Assembly (NCBI RefSeq): GCF_000691145.1
Contig: NZ_ASJC01000012.1
Location: forward strand, 1 to 61,013
Source of the DNA: Bacillus altitudinis 41KF2b
Lineage (GTDB): Bacteria > Bacillota > Bacilli > Bacillales > Bacillaceae
Direction of reading: 5' to 3'
Length of the DNA stretch: 61,013 nucleotides
Shown: positions 55,068-61,013 of the stretch, one piece after another
How positions within the stretch are numbered: position 1 is the stretch's first letter
Layout of the letters: the number at the start of each line of letters is the position of its first letter
Notes under the pieces: model-generated
What the model was told of the DNA's origin: nothing
Seen by the model: the letters and a program-made list of their open reading frames with translations, nothing else
Database searches by the model: none
Position numbers and translations under genes: made by a program

Positions 55068-55541
55068 TTGAATATGAATCAATTGACATTTAGAGAAGCC
55101 GTCCAAGGAGACCTCGACAACATCGTTTTGATGCTTTCAGATGACAAATTAGGCCAAAAGAGAGAACGCTACTCTCGTCCATTAAGAGAAAGCTACCTCA
55201 ATGCCTTTCATTCGATCGAAGCGGATCCCAATATTGAACTAATCGTCGCTTGTGATCGGGAAGAGGTAGTCGGTGTTCTCCAATTAACAATGACTCCATT
55301 TCTAACGTATCAAGGAGGATGGAGAGCTTCAATAGAAGGAGTTCGTACAGCCTCGACTCATAGAGGAAGAGGAATTGGCACATTGTTGATAAAATGGGCT
55401 ATTCAACGCGCAAATGACCGTGGGTGTCATATGATTCAGTTGACAACTGACAAACAGAGGCCAGAAGCACGCTGTTTTTATGAAAAATTAGGGTTTGAAG
55501 CCACGCATGATGGGATGAAGCTGCAGCTTGATTTCAAATAA
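55068..55541 (+). CDS. GNAT N-acetyltransferase
   Basis: This small acetyltransferase (about 157 residues) has the acetyl-CoA-binding loop RGRGIGTLLIKWAIQRA after the strand WRASIEGVRTASTH, and the terminal IQLTTDKQRPEARCFYEKLGFEATHDG that typifies GNAT motif B. The substrate is unknown. A TTG at 55068 is eight bases after AGGAGG; an ATG at 55074 is an alternative. Its stop codon lies in the left arm of a bidirectional terminator. Confidence 0.82.
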   Translation: MNMNQLTFREAVQGDLDNIVLMLSDDKLGQKRERYSRPLRESYLNAFHSIEADPNIELIVACDREEVVGVLQLTMTPFLTYQGGWRASIEGVRTASTHRGRGIGTLLIKWAIQRANDRGCHMIQLTTDKQRPEARCFYEKLGFEATHDGMKLQLDFK

Positions 55542-55571
55542 AAAGCAGAAGGTGGCATCCCTCTGCTTTTT
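55540..55571. terminator. Bidirectional terminator between convergent genes
   Basis: AAAAAGCAGA (55540-55549) pairs perfectly with TCTGCTTTTT (55562-55571). Both strands give a stem followed by a T-run, and the stop codons of the two converging genes fall inside the arms. Confidence 0.88.
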
Positions 55572-56142
55572 ATGATTGTTTCACCGGAAACGCTTTGTAT
55601 ACATCTTGACGTTTATCTTTTGACTTCACAACTCCATCAACCAGTTCCTTTTGCCAAAGCGCTGTATCGTCTTTGTACACTTTAAAAGAGTGAGGCAGCT
55701 TTTTTTCTAGCTGTTTTCTTTTAAACGTGACGGATGGCTCGTCTTTAGCGTTCATCTTGAGTGTCACTTGCTCCACGTTATCGATAAGAATAAAAAGTGC
55801 CAATGCATTATATAAGTAGTTTTTTTCAATGGTATCCTTCTTATCAAACCAAAATGAATCAAACTGTTCTTCTGTATCATTGGTATTTTCTTTCACGCCG
55901 TATGTCACTTTTAGCGCTTTTTCATCTACGATTTCATACTCGCGAATCACGTTACCTGGAAGATCTGATAAAATAGCGCCGACTGCTCCATTGTCTCCAA
56001 TATAAGAATTTTTGTGCTTAGAAAGCTGTTTTAAGGAAATGTCTTCTATTCCTTTCATGTCGCTTTCTTTCTCACTGGCTTGACTACTGCAAGCGGATAG
56101 AATGACTGTCATTAGTAGTAGGATATACATCCACTTTTTCAT
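55570..56142 (-). CDS. Lipoprotein with DUF4825-like domain
   Basis: A signal peptide (MKKWMYILLLMTVILSAC) ends in the lipobox L-S-A-C18, so the mature protein is lipidated and outside the membrane. The region KHKNSYIGDNGAVGAILSDL resembles DUF4825 proteins, which start with a Y-x-GDN-x-x-V motif; function unknown. It has 190 residues and a Shine-Dalgarno AAGGGG. A TGATATAAT extended -10 lies about 40 bases upstream on its strand. It is transcribed against its neighbours. Confidence 0.78.
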   Translation of the reverse strand: MKKWMYILLLMTVILSACSSQASEKESDMKGIEDISLKQLSKHKNSYIGDNGAVGAILSDLPGNVIREYEIVDEKALKVTYGVKENTNDTEEQFDSFWFDKKDTIEKNYLYNALALFILIDNVEQVTLKMNAKDEPSVTFKRKQLEKKLPHSFKVYKDDTALWQKELVDGVVKSKDKRQDVYKAFPVKQS

Positions 56143-56180
56143 TTACTTTGCCCCTTTATCTTTTTTCTATATAAAAATTC

Positions 56181-56186
56181 ATTATA
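56181..56186 (-). promoter_or_regulatory. Candidate -10 of the lipoprotein gene
   Basis: On the minus strand TATAAT is preceded by TGA, forming an extended -10. No clear -35 is seen. The gene starts about 40 bases downstream. Confidence 0.42.
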
Positions 56187-56290
56187 TCATAAGGTCCCAT
56201 TTCCACCACTTATTTCATGATTTCCATTTACTGAACTGCATGTTTTGTTCAAACCAACGAACAATACAAAGAAAAAAAGGAGTTCAGTCC

Positions 56291-56734
56291 ATGGCAGAAG
56301 TTCTTTCATTTTATCAATTGAAAACAAAACGAGATGTCACGCTTGAAAAGAAGCTGTTGCGTACATTGTCTCTTCAACAGGTGACGGTCGCTTCAGAGAA
56401 ATTCACGAAGAAGCTGTTCCCATTTGCAGATGATCCAGCTGGGATTATGAGTGATGGCTGTATTGATTTCGCCATTGAGGCTTTTTTAGCAGGTGGGAGA
56501 TACGGTGAGTCGAGTAAGTATGGTGAATCATTCGATGATATAAAAAAGCGGTCAGTTCATGAAGAAGATGAGCTGGTTGAGGAGCTAGCAGGGTGTTTGC
56601 AATCGTGGGGGAATATGTTTCGAATGGAGCGTAAGATGTCGTGTCTGTATCCATTTGCGAAGGAATTTTTAAGTAAGTGGTGGCAGGAAGGCTTTCGGGA
56701 ATCAGAAAAAAGGCATAAGCTTCGCCTGCACTAA
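56291..56734 (+). CDS. ybaK: YbaK, DUF2521 protein of unknown function
   Basis: This is a 147-residue soluble protein with no known catalytic motif. Recognisable family features are MAEVLSFYQLK at the N-terminus, SDGCIDFAIEAFLAGGRYGE in the middle and FLSKWWQEGFRESEKRHKLR at the end. The ATG at 56291 follows AAAAAGGAG; the open frame back to 56102 is not conserved. It precedes cwlD with a 58-base gap, as in B. subtilis. The 148-base divergent gap upstream (56143-56290) holds a GTTC-N8-GAAC repeat and nothing else certain. Confidence 0.84.
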   Translation: MAEVLSFYQLKTKRDVTLEKKLLRTLSLQQVTVASEKFTKKLFPFADDPAGIMSDGCIDFAIEAFLAGGRYGESSKYGESFDDIKKRSVHEEDELVEELAGCLQSWGNMFRMERKMSCLYPFAKEFLSKWWQEGFRESEKRHKLRLH

Positions 56735-56763
56735 GCATATTTCCAGCCCTTGTCCCATATCTA
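56735..56763 (+). promoter_or_regulatory. Candidate sigma-E promoter of cwlD
   Basis: GCATATT (56735-56741) matches the sigma-E -35 and is followed after 14 bp by CATATCTA (56756-56763), which matches only the first half of the CATACAnT -10. Mother-cell expression would suit CwlD. Confidence 0.42.
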
Positions 56764-56792
56764 TAAAATAATGGTGTATGGGAGGGACAGGG

Positions 56793-57506
56793 ATGAAAAG
56801 AAAGCTGAAATGGACAGGGTTTTTAATCGGGTTTATTGTCCTCTTATTCTTATTCAGATTTCAGTTTCTAAATGATGATTCGTGGAAATCGTGGAACTTG
56901 CCTTTGAGCGGCAAGATCATCTATTTAGATCCGGGTCACGGCGGTCCAGATGGCGGTGCTGTTGGCGGCGAGTTGCTCGAAAAAGAGATTGCACTGGATG
57001 TGTCCATGAAGATAAGAGACTATTTGCAGGAGCAGGGAGCACTTGTTCTCATGACCCGGGAAGATGACTCTGATTTATCATCAAAGAATACAAAGGGTTA
57101 TGCCAGAAAGAAAGCGGAGGACTTGAGAAACCGTGTGAAAGCCATCAACGAATCTGAAGCGGATCTCTATTTAAGCATTCATTTAAATGCGATCCCATCG
57201 AACAAATGGAGCGGGGCACAGACGTTCTTTTACGGAAAGTATGAAGAGAATGAAAAAGCAGCGAAGTTCATTCAAGATGAATTGCGCAACAACCTTGAAA
57301 ACACAGATCGCAAGGCGAAGCGAATCAACGGGATTTATTTAATGCAAAATGTCACGAAGCCAGGAGCGCTTGTCGAAATCGGATTTCTATCGAATCCAAA
57401 AGAGGCTGGTCAGCTGGCGACTCCTAAATATCAGGATCAAATTGCTGCTTCGATTTATAAAGGCATTCTCAGATATTTAACAGAGCAAAAAGAGCCGCCT
57501 GAATAA
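56793..57506 (+). CDS. cwlD: CwlD, N-acetylmuramoyl-L-alanine amidase for spore cortex
   Basis: CwlD removes peptide side chains so that muramic-delta-lactam can form in cortex peptidoglycan, with PdaA. A single N-terminal transmembrane or signal segment (about residues 7-23) is followed by an Amidase_3 domain with zinc ligands in DPGHGG, the Glu of ELLEKE, SIHLNA, and the catalytic Glu in LVEIGFLSN. The ATG at 56793 after GGGAGGGA gives 237 residues. It is part of the sporulation cluster. Confidence 0.94.
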   Translation: MKRKLKWTGFLIGFIVLLFLFRFQFLNDDSWKSWNLPLSGKIIYLDPGHGGPDGGAVGGELLEKEIALDVSMKIRDYLQEQGALVLMTREDDSDLSSKNTKGYARKKAEDLRNRVKAINESEADLYLSIHLNAIPSNKWSGAQTFFYGKYEENEKAAKFIQDELRNNLENTDRKAKRINGIYLMQNVTKPGALVEIGFLSNPKEAGQLATPKYQDQIAASIYKGILRYLTEQKEPPE

Positions 57507-57540
57507 GGGGCTTTTTCCTGTTTATCGCAGGCAAAGAGGA

Positions 57541-57570
57541 CAGACATTGTAAGGATATGTATGATATACT
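57541..57570 (+). promoter_or_regulatory. Candidate promoter of salA
   Basis: TATACT (57565-57570) has a TGn extension and lies 18 bp after CAGACA (57541-57546), which keeps the GACA half of a -35. The salA start is 40 bases downstream. Confidence 0.42.
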
Positions 57571-57609
57571 TGAATTGTAAACGAATTCAATAAAGGGTGA
57601 GGTTCTGCT

Positions 57610-58668
57610 ATGATCGGACAAGATGATGTGAGAAAACTAGTTGGGAAGATGGACGAACCTTTCCTTCATATACCGCTTGGTGAGCTGGATGCCATCAAGG
57701 AAATCAGCCTAAAGCCTGAAAAAGAGCATGTGAGCTTAAAAGTGGCGATTGCCAAAACAGGCACTGCTGAGCAGATGAAGCTGCAGCAAGACATCGTACA
57801 AGCTTTAAAAGCAGCCGGCGCGAACACTGTAGGACTTCGTTTTGAAGAACTGCCTCAAGAAACGCTTGAAAAGTTTATGCCGTCACAGGATGAGGAAGAA
57901 AATTTGCTCAACTCTAAAAATCCACCTGTGTTCTTAGCGATTGCGAGTGGAAAAGGCGGAGTTGGGAAATCAACCGTTTCCGTTAACCTGGCTGTGGCAC
58001 TGGCTCGTCTAGGGAAAAAAGTGGGACTGATCGATGCTGATATTTACGGCTTTAGCGTACCGGATATGATGGGAATCACCGTCAGACCGACAGTTAAAGG
58101 GGAAAAGATTATTCCTGTGGAACGCTTTGGCGTCAAAGTGATTTCAATGGGCTTTTTTGTTGAAGAAAACGCACCGGTCATTTGGAGAGGACCGATGCTT
58201 GGTAAAATGCTAAATAACTTCTTCCACGAAGTAGAGTGGGGAGAATTAGATTACTTACTATTAGACCTTCCGCCTGGAACAGGTGATGTGGCACTTGATA
58301 TTCATACGATGCTTCCGAGCTGTAAAGAAATCATTGTGACAACGCCGCATCCAACAGCGGCTTTCGTTGCTGCTAGAGCAGGCGCAATGGCACTGCAAAC
58401 AGATCACGAGGTGCTAGGGGTCGTTGAGAATATGAGTTACTATGAAAGCAAAAAAACAGGTGAGAAGGAATATGTCTTTGGAAAGGGCGGCGGGGACAAG
58501 CTGGCGGAGGAGCTGCGTGTATCAGTTCTTGGTCAAATCCCTTTAAGACAGCCTGATTGGAATGAGGACGATTTTGCACCTTCTGTCTATGATGCGAGTC
58601 ATCCGACAGGGGAAGTGTATCAACACATTGCCAATAAAGTCATTGAACAATTAGCAGTAAAAGCATAA
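57610..58668 (+). CDS. salA: SalA, Mrp/ApbC-family P-loop ATPase
   Basis: In B. subtilis SalA regulates scoC and thereby exoprotease genes, and the family includes iron-sulfur cluster carriers. An N-terminal MIP18-like domain (residues ~1-95) precedes the deviant Walker A GKGGVGKST at 114-122, followed by DADIYGFSVPDMMG and LLLDLPPGTGDVAL. The CxxC normally found near the end of ApbC carriers is absent: the sequence there reads ENMSYYESKKTGEKEY. This favours a regulatory rather than cluster-transfer role. It has 352 residues. Confidence 0.9.
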   Translation: MIGQDDVRKLVGKMDEPFLHIPLGELDAIKEISLKPEKEHVSLKVAIAKTGTAEQMKLQQDIVQALKAAGANTVGLRFEELPQETLEKFMPSQDEEENLLNSKNPPVFLAIASGKGGVGKSTVSVNLAVALARLGKKVGLIDADIYGFSVPDMMGITVRPTVKGEKIIPVERFGVKVISMGFFVEENAPVIWRGPMLGKMLNNFFHEVEWGELDYLLLDLPPGTGDVALDIHTMLPSCKEIIVTTPHPTAAFVAARAGAMALQTDHEVLGVVENMSYYESKKTGEKEYVFGKGGGDKLAEELRVSVLGQIPLRQPDWNEDDFAPSVYDASHPTGEVYQHIANKVIEQLAVKA

Positions 58669-58674
58669 TGAAAT

Positions 58675-58700
58675 CCCGAGTGGACCTTGTGCCACTCGGG
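58675..58700. terminator. Hairpin between salA and gerD (probably bidirectional)
   Basis: CCCGAGTGG (58675-58683) pairs perfectly with CCACTCGGG (58692-58700). T-runs are weak on both sides (TGATGTTT forward, ATTTCATT reverse), but it is the only candidate between two converging genes. Confidence 0.65.
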
Positions 58701-58706
58701 TGATGT

Positions 58707-59285
58707 TTAACTGCCGCTTCCTTGTGAACCGGAATCATTGCTGCTTTCAGAGACTGCTTTTTTTAGCTCATCTTCGAATTTCTTCTTATAGAGAGGGCTG
58801 CTTAATGTTTCTGTGATGACTTTCTCTAAGTGCTTTCTGAACTCTTTGCTTTTGACCAGTTCACCGTATTTCTTTTCCATTTCAGGATCCTTGAGAATAT
58901 CCATCATCATCTGTTGATAGTCAGGGTCCTTCATCAATTGTTTTAACATCTTTTCATGCTGTTGCTGCATGGATTTTGCGAAAGTCTCGGCAAATTTAGA
59001 ATCCTCAAAGACCTTCTTCCAGAACTCTTTGCCTTTATCAGAAGTTAGTGTTTTCTCTATTGTTTTTTTCACAGTTTGTTCATCCATTACCAAAGCTTCA
59101 TTCATTGCCTCGTCATTTAATAACTGTTGAATGGCCTTTTTACCGTCATCTGTTTTCAAAATATCGACGACCATTTTTTTCGTTTCGTCATAGTCCATAT
59201 TAGATGAGGATTGGGTTTTGGGAGCACAAGCTGTTAGAGATAAAAGAAGAAAACAGCTCATTATACGCAAGATGCCTTTTGACAT
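58707..59285 (-). CDS. gerD: GerD, spore germination lipoprotein
   Basis: GerD clusters germinant receptors into the germinosome in the spore inner membrane. A signal peptide ends in lipobox L-T-A-C20, followed by a long charged helical region rich in Lys, Met and Gln and a Ser/Gly-rich tail (SESSNDSGSQGSGS). It has 192 residues. A good sigma-G promoter lies upstream, which fits forespore expression. It is transcribed opposite to salA and kbaA. Confidence 0.92.
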   Translation of the reverse strand: MSKGILRIMSCFLLLSLTACAPKTQSSSNMDYDETKKMVVDILKTDDGKKAIQQLLNDEAMNEALVMDEQTVKKTIEKTLTSDKGKEFWKKVFEDSKFAETFAKSMQQQHEKMLKQLMKDPDYQQMMMDILKDPEMEKKYGELVKSKEFRKHLEKVITETLSSPLYKKKFEDELKKAVSESSNDSGSQGSGS

Positions 59286-59317
59286 ACTGTGGCTCCTTTC
59301 GTTACATGTCTTACTTT

Positions 59318-59346
59318 TAATATGAATGTTTCACGTGAATTTATAC
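59318..59346 (-). promoter_or_regulatory. Sigma-G promoter of gerD
   Basis: Read on the minus strand, GTATA (59346-59342) and CATATTA (59324-59318) are 17 bp apart. They match the sigma-G consensus gHATR-N17/18-CATWHTA. The start codon of gerD is 33 bases downstream. Confidence 0.72.
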
Positions 59347-59375
59347 ATAACAAAAATAGGGGTTGGGTCAATTCA

Positions 59376-59978
59376 ATGAAAAGTCGGGATTTAGTTCGTT
59401 TTTTCTTCTCTGTGCTGGCTGTTGGAGCGGTCATTACAAGCGTGGTAGGTTTTGCGCTGGAGTGGGGGAAATATCAGAAGCTGTTTGTATCGTTTGAGAT
59501 TTTAGAGATTGCGTCTGTGTTATTTTGGTTTATTGGTGTGGGGATGATCTTTAGTGTAATCAGTCAGATGGGGTTTGTTGTCTTTTTGACAGTGCACCGG
59601 TTTGCGCTGGAGATTTTCAGGTCGCATTCTTTATGGAATACCATTCAGTTATTCCTTGTGATTTTCGTGCTGTTTGATTTAGCTTATTTGCGGTTTTTGT
59701 TTTTCGGGGAGAATGAATCATTTCTTCCATACTTGTGGCTGCCTGTTTTTATCGGTGTGTTTGCATTGATCGTGTCTTATTTTAAACAGCAGCAGTCCTC
59801 TAAGAAAACATTTATTTCTGCAATGTTTCTCATGGTCGTCATCACGTCGTTAGAATGGTTTCCGGCGCTTAGAGTCAATGAAGAGGACTGGCTATATTTA
59901 ATGCTATTTCCGCTATTAGGTTGTAATGCGTTTCAGTTATTAGCTATGCCGCGGTTTTCAAAAGCAAAAGCTACTTAA
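59376..59978 (+). CDS. kbaA: KbaA, KinB signalling activator
   Basis: KbaA is an integral membrane protein needed for the KinB branch of the sporulation phosphorelay. The 200-residue protein is almost entirely hydrophobic, with about six transmembrane segments; [18 protein letters not shown] and [20 protein letters not shown] are the most distinctive parts. The ATG at 59376 is preferred; the frame upstream to 59289 crosses the gerD promoter. Its stop overlaps the pdaB stop region by eight bases, tail to tail. Confidence 0.9.
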   Translation: MKSRDLVRFFFSVLAVGAVITSVVGFALEWGKYQKLFVSFEILEIASVLFWFIGVGMIFSVISQMGFVVFLTVHRFALEIFRSHSLWNTIQLFLVIFVLFDLAYLRFLFFGENESFLPYLWLPVFIGVFALIVSYFKQQQSSKKTFISAMFLMVVITSLEWFPALRVNEEDWLYLMLFPLLGCNAFQLLAMPRFSKAKAT

Positions 59979-60735
59979 CCTCAGTTGACTTTGTTTTTGT
60001 ATTAGAGATAAGCTCGCCAACCGTGACGTTTCTTAAATTTTTGTCTTTTAAGTGTTTTAAAATGGCTGGTAAGGCTTGAGCGGTTTGGGTGGCTGAATCT
60101 GAGGCGTGAAGGAGAATAATGTCTCCGCTTTTCATTCGATCATTTACATTATGAACAATCTGGTCGACGCCCGGGTTCAGCCAATCTTGAGAATTGATGC
60201 TGTAATGGACAACGGTATAGCCATACTGTGTTGCAATTTTCAATACCGTTTCATTAAATTGCCCAGTTGGCGGTCTTAATAATTGAATGTCTTCCAGTCC
60301 AAGCTTTTGGAATGTATTTTGTGCACGGACAAGATCTCGCTTAATTTCGTTTTCTTCCAGCTGGCTATAATTTTTATATGCATAGCCAAGGCTGCCAATT
60401 TGATGGCCATCCTCTTTAATCCTTTTCACGATATCTGGGTGACGCTCAGCCCAAGAAGCAGACAGAAAGAAAGTGGCGTTCTTTATATCGTACTCTCGGA
60501 GGACATTTAAAATAGGAACAGCCTTCTCGTCTCCCCAGCCAATATTAAATGTAAGGGATGCGTGTTTTGATGAGGTCTCTCCTTTATAAATTGCTCGGGG
60601 CCCTTGTTCTGTTTTAAATACCGACAGCGGCGGTGCCTTTTGTACATAAAAAAAGGTTGCAGCTGCAAGGGCTGCTACAAGAATAATGACTACTTGCTTC
60701 AGCCGTTTAATAGGCAACACATATAATCGACTCAA
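59971..60735 (-). CDS. pdaB: PdaB, NodB-family polysaccharide deacetylase-like sporulation protein
   Basis: PdaB is needed to keep spores stable in the late stage of sporulation. An N-terminal transmembrane segment (about residues 11-28) precedes a NodB-like domain. RPPTGQFN and DIILLHAS are retained, but the first motif reads TFNIGWGD, not TFDDG, and the histidine motif reads [10 protein letters not shown], not HxxxH, so the usual Asp-His-His metal site is missing. A TTG at 60735 after AGGAG gives 254 residues, the B. subtilis length; the frame stays open to 60939 through the promoters. Confidence 0.9.
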   Translation of the reverse strand: MSRLYVLPIKRLKQVVIILVAALAAATFFYVQKAPPLSVFKTEQGPRAIYKGETSSKHASLTFNIGWGDEKAVPILNVLREYDIKNATFFLSASWAERHPDIVKRIKEDGHQIGSLGYAYKNYSQLEENEIKRDLVRAQNTFQKLGLEDIQLLRPPTGQFNETVLKIATQYGYTVVHYSINSQDWLNPGVDQIVHNVNDRMKSGDIILLHASDSATQTAQALPAILKHLKDKNLRNVTVGELISNTKTKSTEVK

Positions 60736-60749
60736 TTCAAACACTCCTG

Positions 60750-60789
60750 CCTTGTCCAAGATTGTTACTTGATTGTATGCAGGACAAGG
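60750..60789. repeat. Inverted repeat around the pdaB -10
   Basis: CCTTGTCC (60750-60757) and GGACAAGG (60782-60789) are perfect 8-bp arms with a 24-base spacer. The arms flank the pdaB -10 and start site, a suitable layout for an operator. Confidence 0.6.
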
Positions 60790-60800
60790 GTTTAACATGC
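60772..60800 (-). promoter_or_regulatory. Sigma-E promoter of pdaB
   Basis: On the minus strand GCATGTT (60800-60794) and CATACAAT (60779-60772) are 14 bp apart. The -10 is a perfect match to the sigma-E CATACAnT and the spacing is ideal. Transcription would begin near 60765, about 30 bases before the TTG start. Confidence 0.72.
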
Positions 60801-60837
60801 ACGATAAAACTATTTTAAAAAAAGTTATGAAAAGGCG

Positions 60838-60867
60838 TTGACCAACAGAATGTTTTCGTGATATATT
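60838..60867 (+). promoter_or_regulatory. rRNA operon promoter P1
   Basis: TTGACC (60838-60843) and TATATT (60862-60867) are 18 bp apart, with an A/T-rich stretch (TTTTAAAAAAAG) just upstream that could be an UP element. Confidence 0.72.
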
Positions 60868-60932
60868 ATTAATCGTCGCTGACACACAGTGACAAACACA
60901 AACGCTTCGGGAAATAAACTTGAAAAAAGTTG

Positions 60933-60962
60933 TTGACATAAGATGAAGCGAAATGTTATATT
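60933..60962 (+). promoter_or_regulatory. rRNA operon promoter P2
   Basis: A perfect TTGACA (60933-60938) and TATATT (60957-60962) are 18 bp apart, about 95 bp after P1, in the tandem arrangement typical of Bacillus rRNA operons. Confidence 0.82.
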
Positions 60963-61013
60963 ATTAAAGCCGCTAAGAACGGCGAAGATGATCTTTGAAA
61001 ACTAAACAAGACA
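60963..61013 (+). other. Start of a pre-16S rRNA leader
   Basis: A GCCG/CGGC hairpin (GCCGCTAAGAACGGC) and the sequence TCTTTGAAAACTAAACAAG are hallmarks of the Bacillus 16S leader, upstream of the mature rRNA. The window ends before the 16S gene. Confidence 0.75.

Noticed and set aside
56243..56266. GTTC-N8-GAAC repeat before ybaK as a LexA (SOS) box
   Set aside because: The Bacillus LexA site is GAAC-N4-GTTC; orientation and spacing are wrong.
60736..60939. N-terminal extension of pdaB
   Set aside because: It runs through the sigma-E promoter, an rRNA P1 promoter and a Cys-rich nonconserved peptide; the TTG with AGGAG at 60735 fits better.

Overview
The window is a stretch of low-to-moderate GC Firmicutes chromosome that follows the Bacillus subtilis gene order for the region between two rRNA operons almost gene for gene. 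Most protein lengths equal or nearly equal the B. subtilis family lengths as I remember them. Differences in sequence detail, and the genes between rpsI and ybaK, suggest another Bacillus species. A member of the B. pumilus group is my best guess, by inference and without a search. Both ends point to rRNA operons: the first bases look like the right arm of an intrinsic terminator, and the last ~180 bases hold two tandem strong sigma-A promoters and the start of a typical Bacillus rRNA leader.

Layout. 1-4.7 kb: the CtsR-controlled heat-shock operon ctsR-mcsA-mcsB-clpC, with a sigma-A promoter and a CtsR heptad operator. 4.8-16.3 kb: radA, disA, yacL, the isoprenoid genes ispD-ispF, gltX, a cysteine T-box, cysE-cysS, mrnC, rlmB, yacP/rae1, sigH and rpmGB. 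16.3-20.4 kb: secE-nusG, rplK-rplA with L1-type leader motifs, the L10 leader with rplJ-rplL, and the methyltransferase ybxB. 20.7-27.9 kb: rpoB-rpoC. 28.0-32.9 kb: the str operon (rplGB, rpsL, rpsG, fusA, tuf). 33.0-34.0 kb: ybaC hydrolase. 34.0-49.2 kb: the S10-spc-alpha super-operon (rpsJ to rplQ), with secY, adk, map, infA and rpoA inside it. It ends at a long hairpin terminator. 49.2-53.5 kb: the ECF transporter genes ecfA1-ecfA2-ecfT, truA, and the L13 leader with rplM-rpsI. 53.6-56.2 kb: a small accessory block (two GNAT acetyltransferases, an amidohydrolase, a DUF4825-like lipoprotein). 56.3-60.7 kb: ybaK, cwlD, salA, gerD, kbaA and pdaB, mostly sporulation and germination genes with recognisable sigma-E and sigma-G promoters.

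The genes serve transcription (RNA polymerase beta, beta', alpha; NusG; sigma-H), translation (about 30 ribosomal proteins, EF-G, EF-Tu, IF-1, two tRNA synthetases, RNA-modification enzymes), protein export (SecE, SecY, Map), protein quality control, and the start or completion of sporulation. Much of the regulation is visible as RNA leaders: T-box, L10, L13, S10 and two probable L1 sites.

I looked for an undescribed system and found none. There is no CRISPR array, prophage, insertion sequence, toxin-antitoxin pair or defence cassette. The observations most worth checking are a degraded KOW-domain gene (ybzG-like) between map and infA, a 12-bp inverted repeat overlapping the -35 of the str operon promoter, a promoter followed at once by an intrinsic terminator upstream of nusG, a hairpin between the nusG Shine-Dalgarno and its start codon, and a PdaB whose NodB domain lacks the usual metal ligands.
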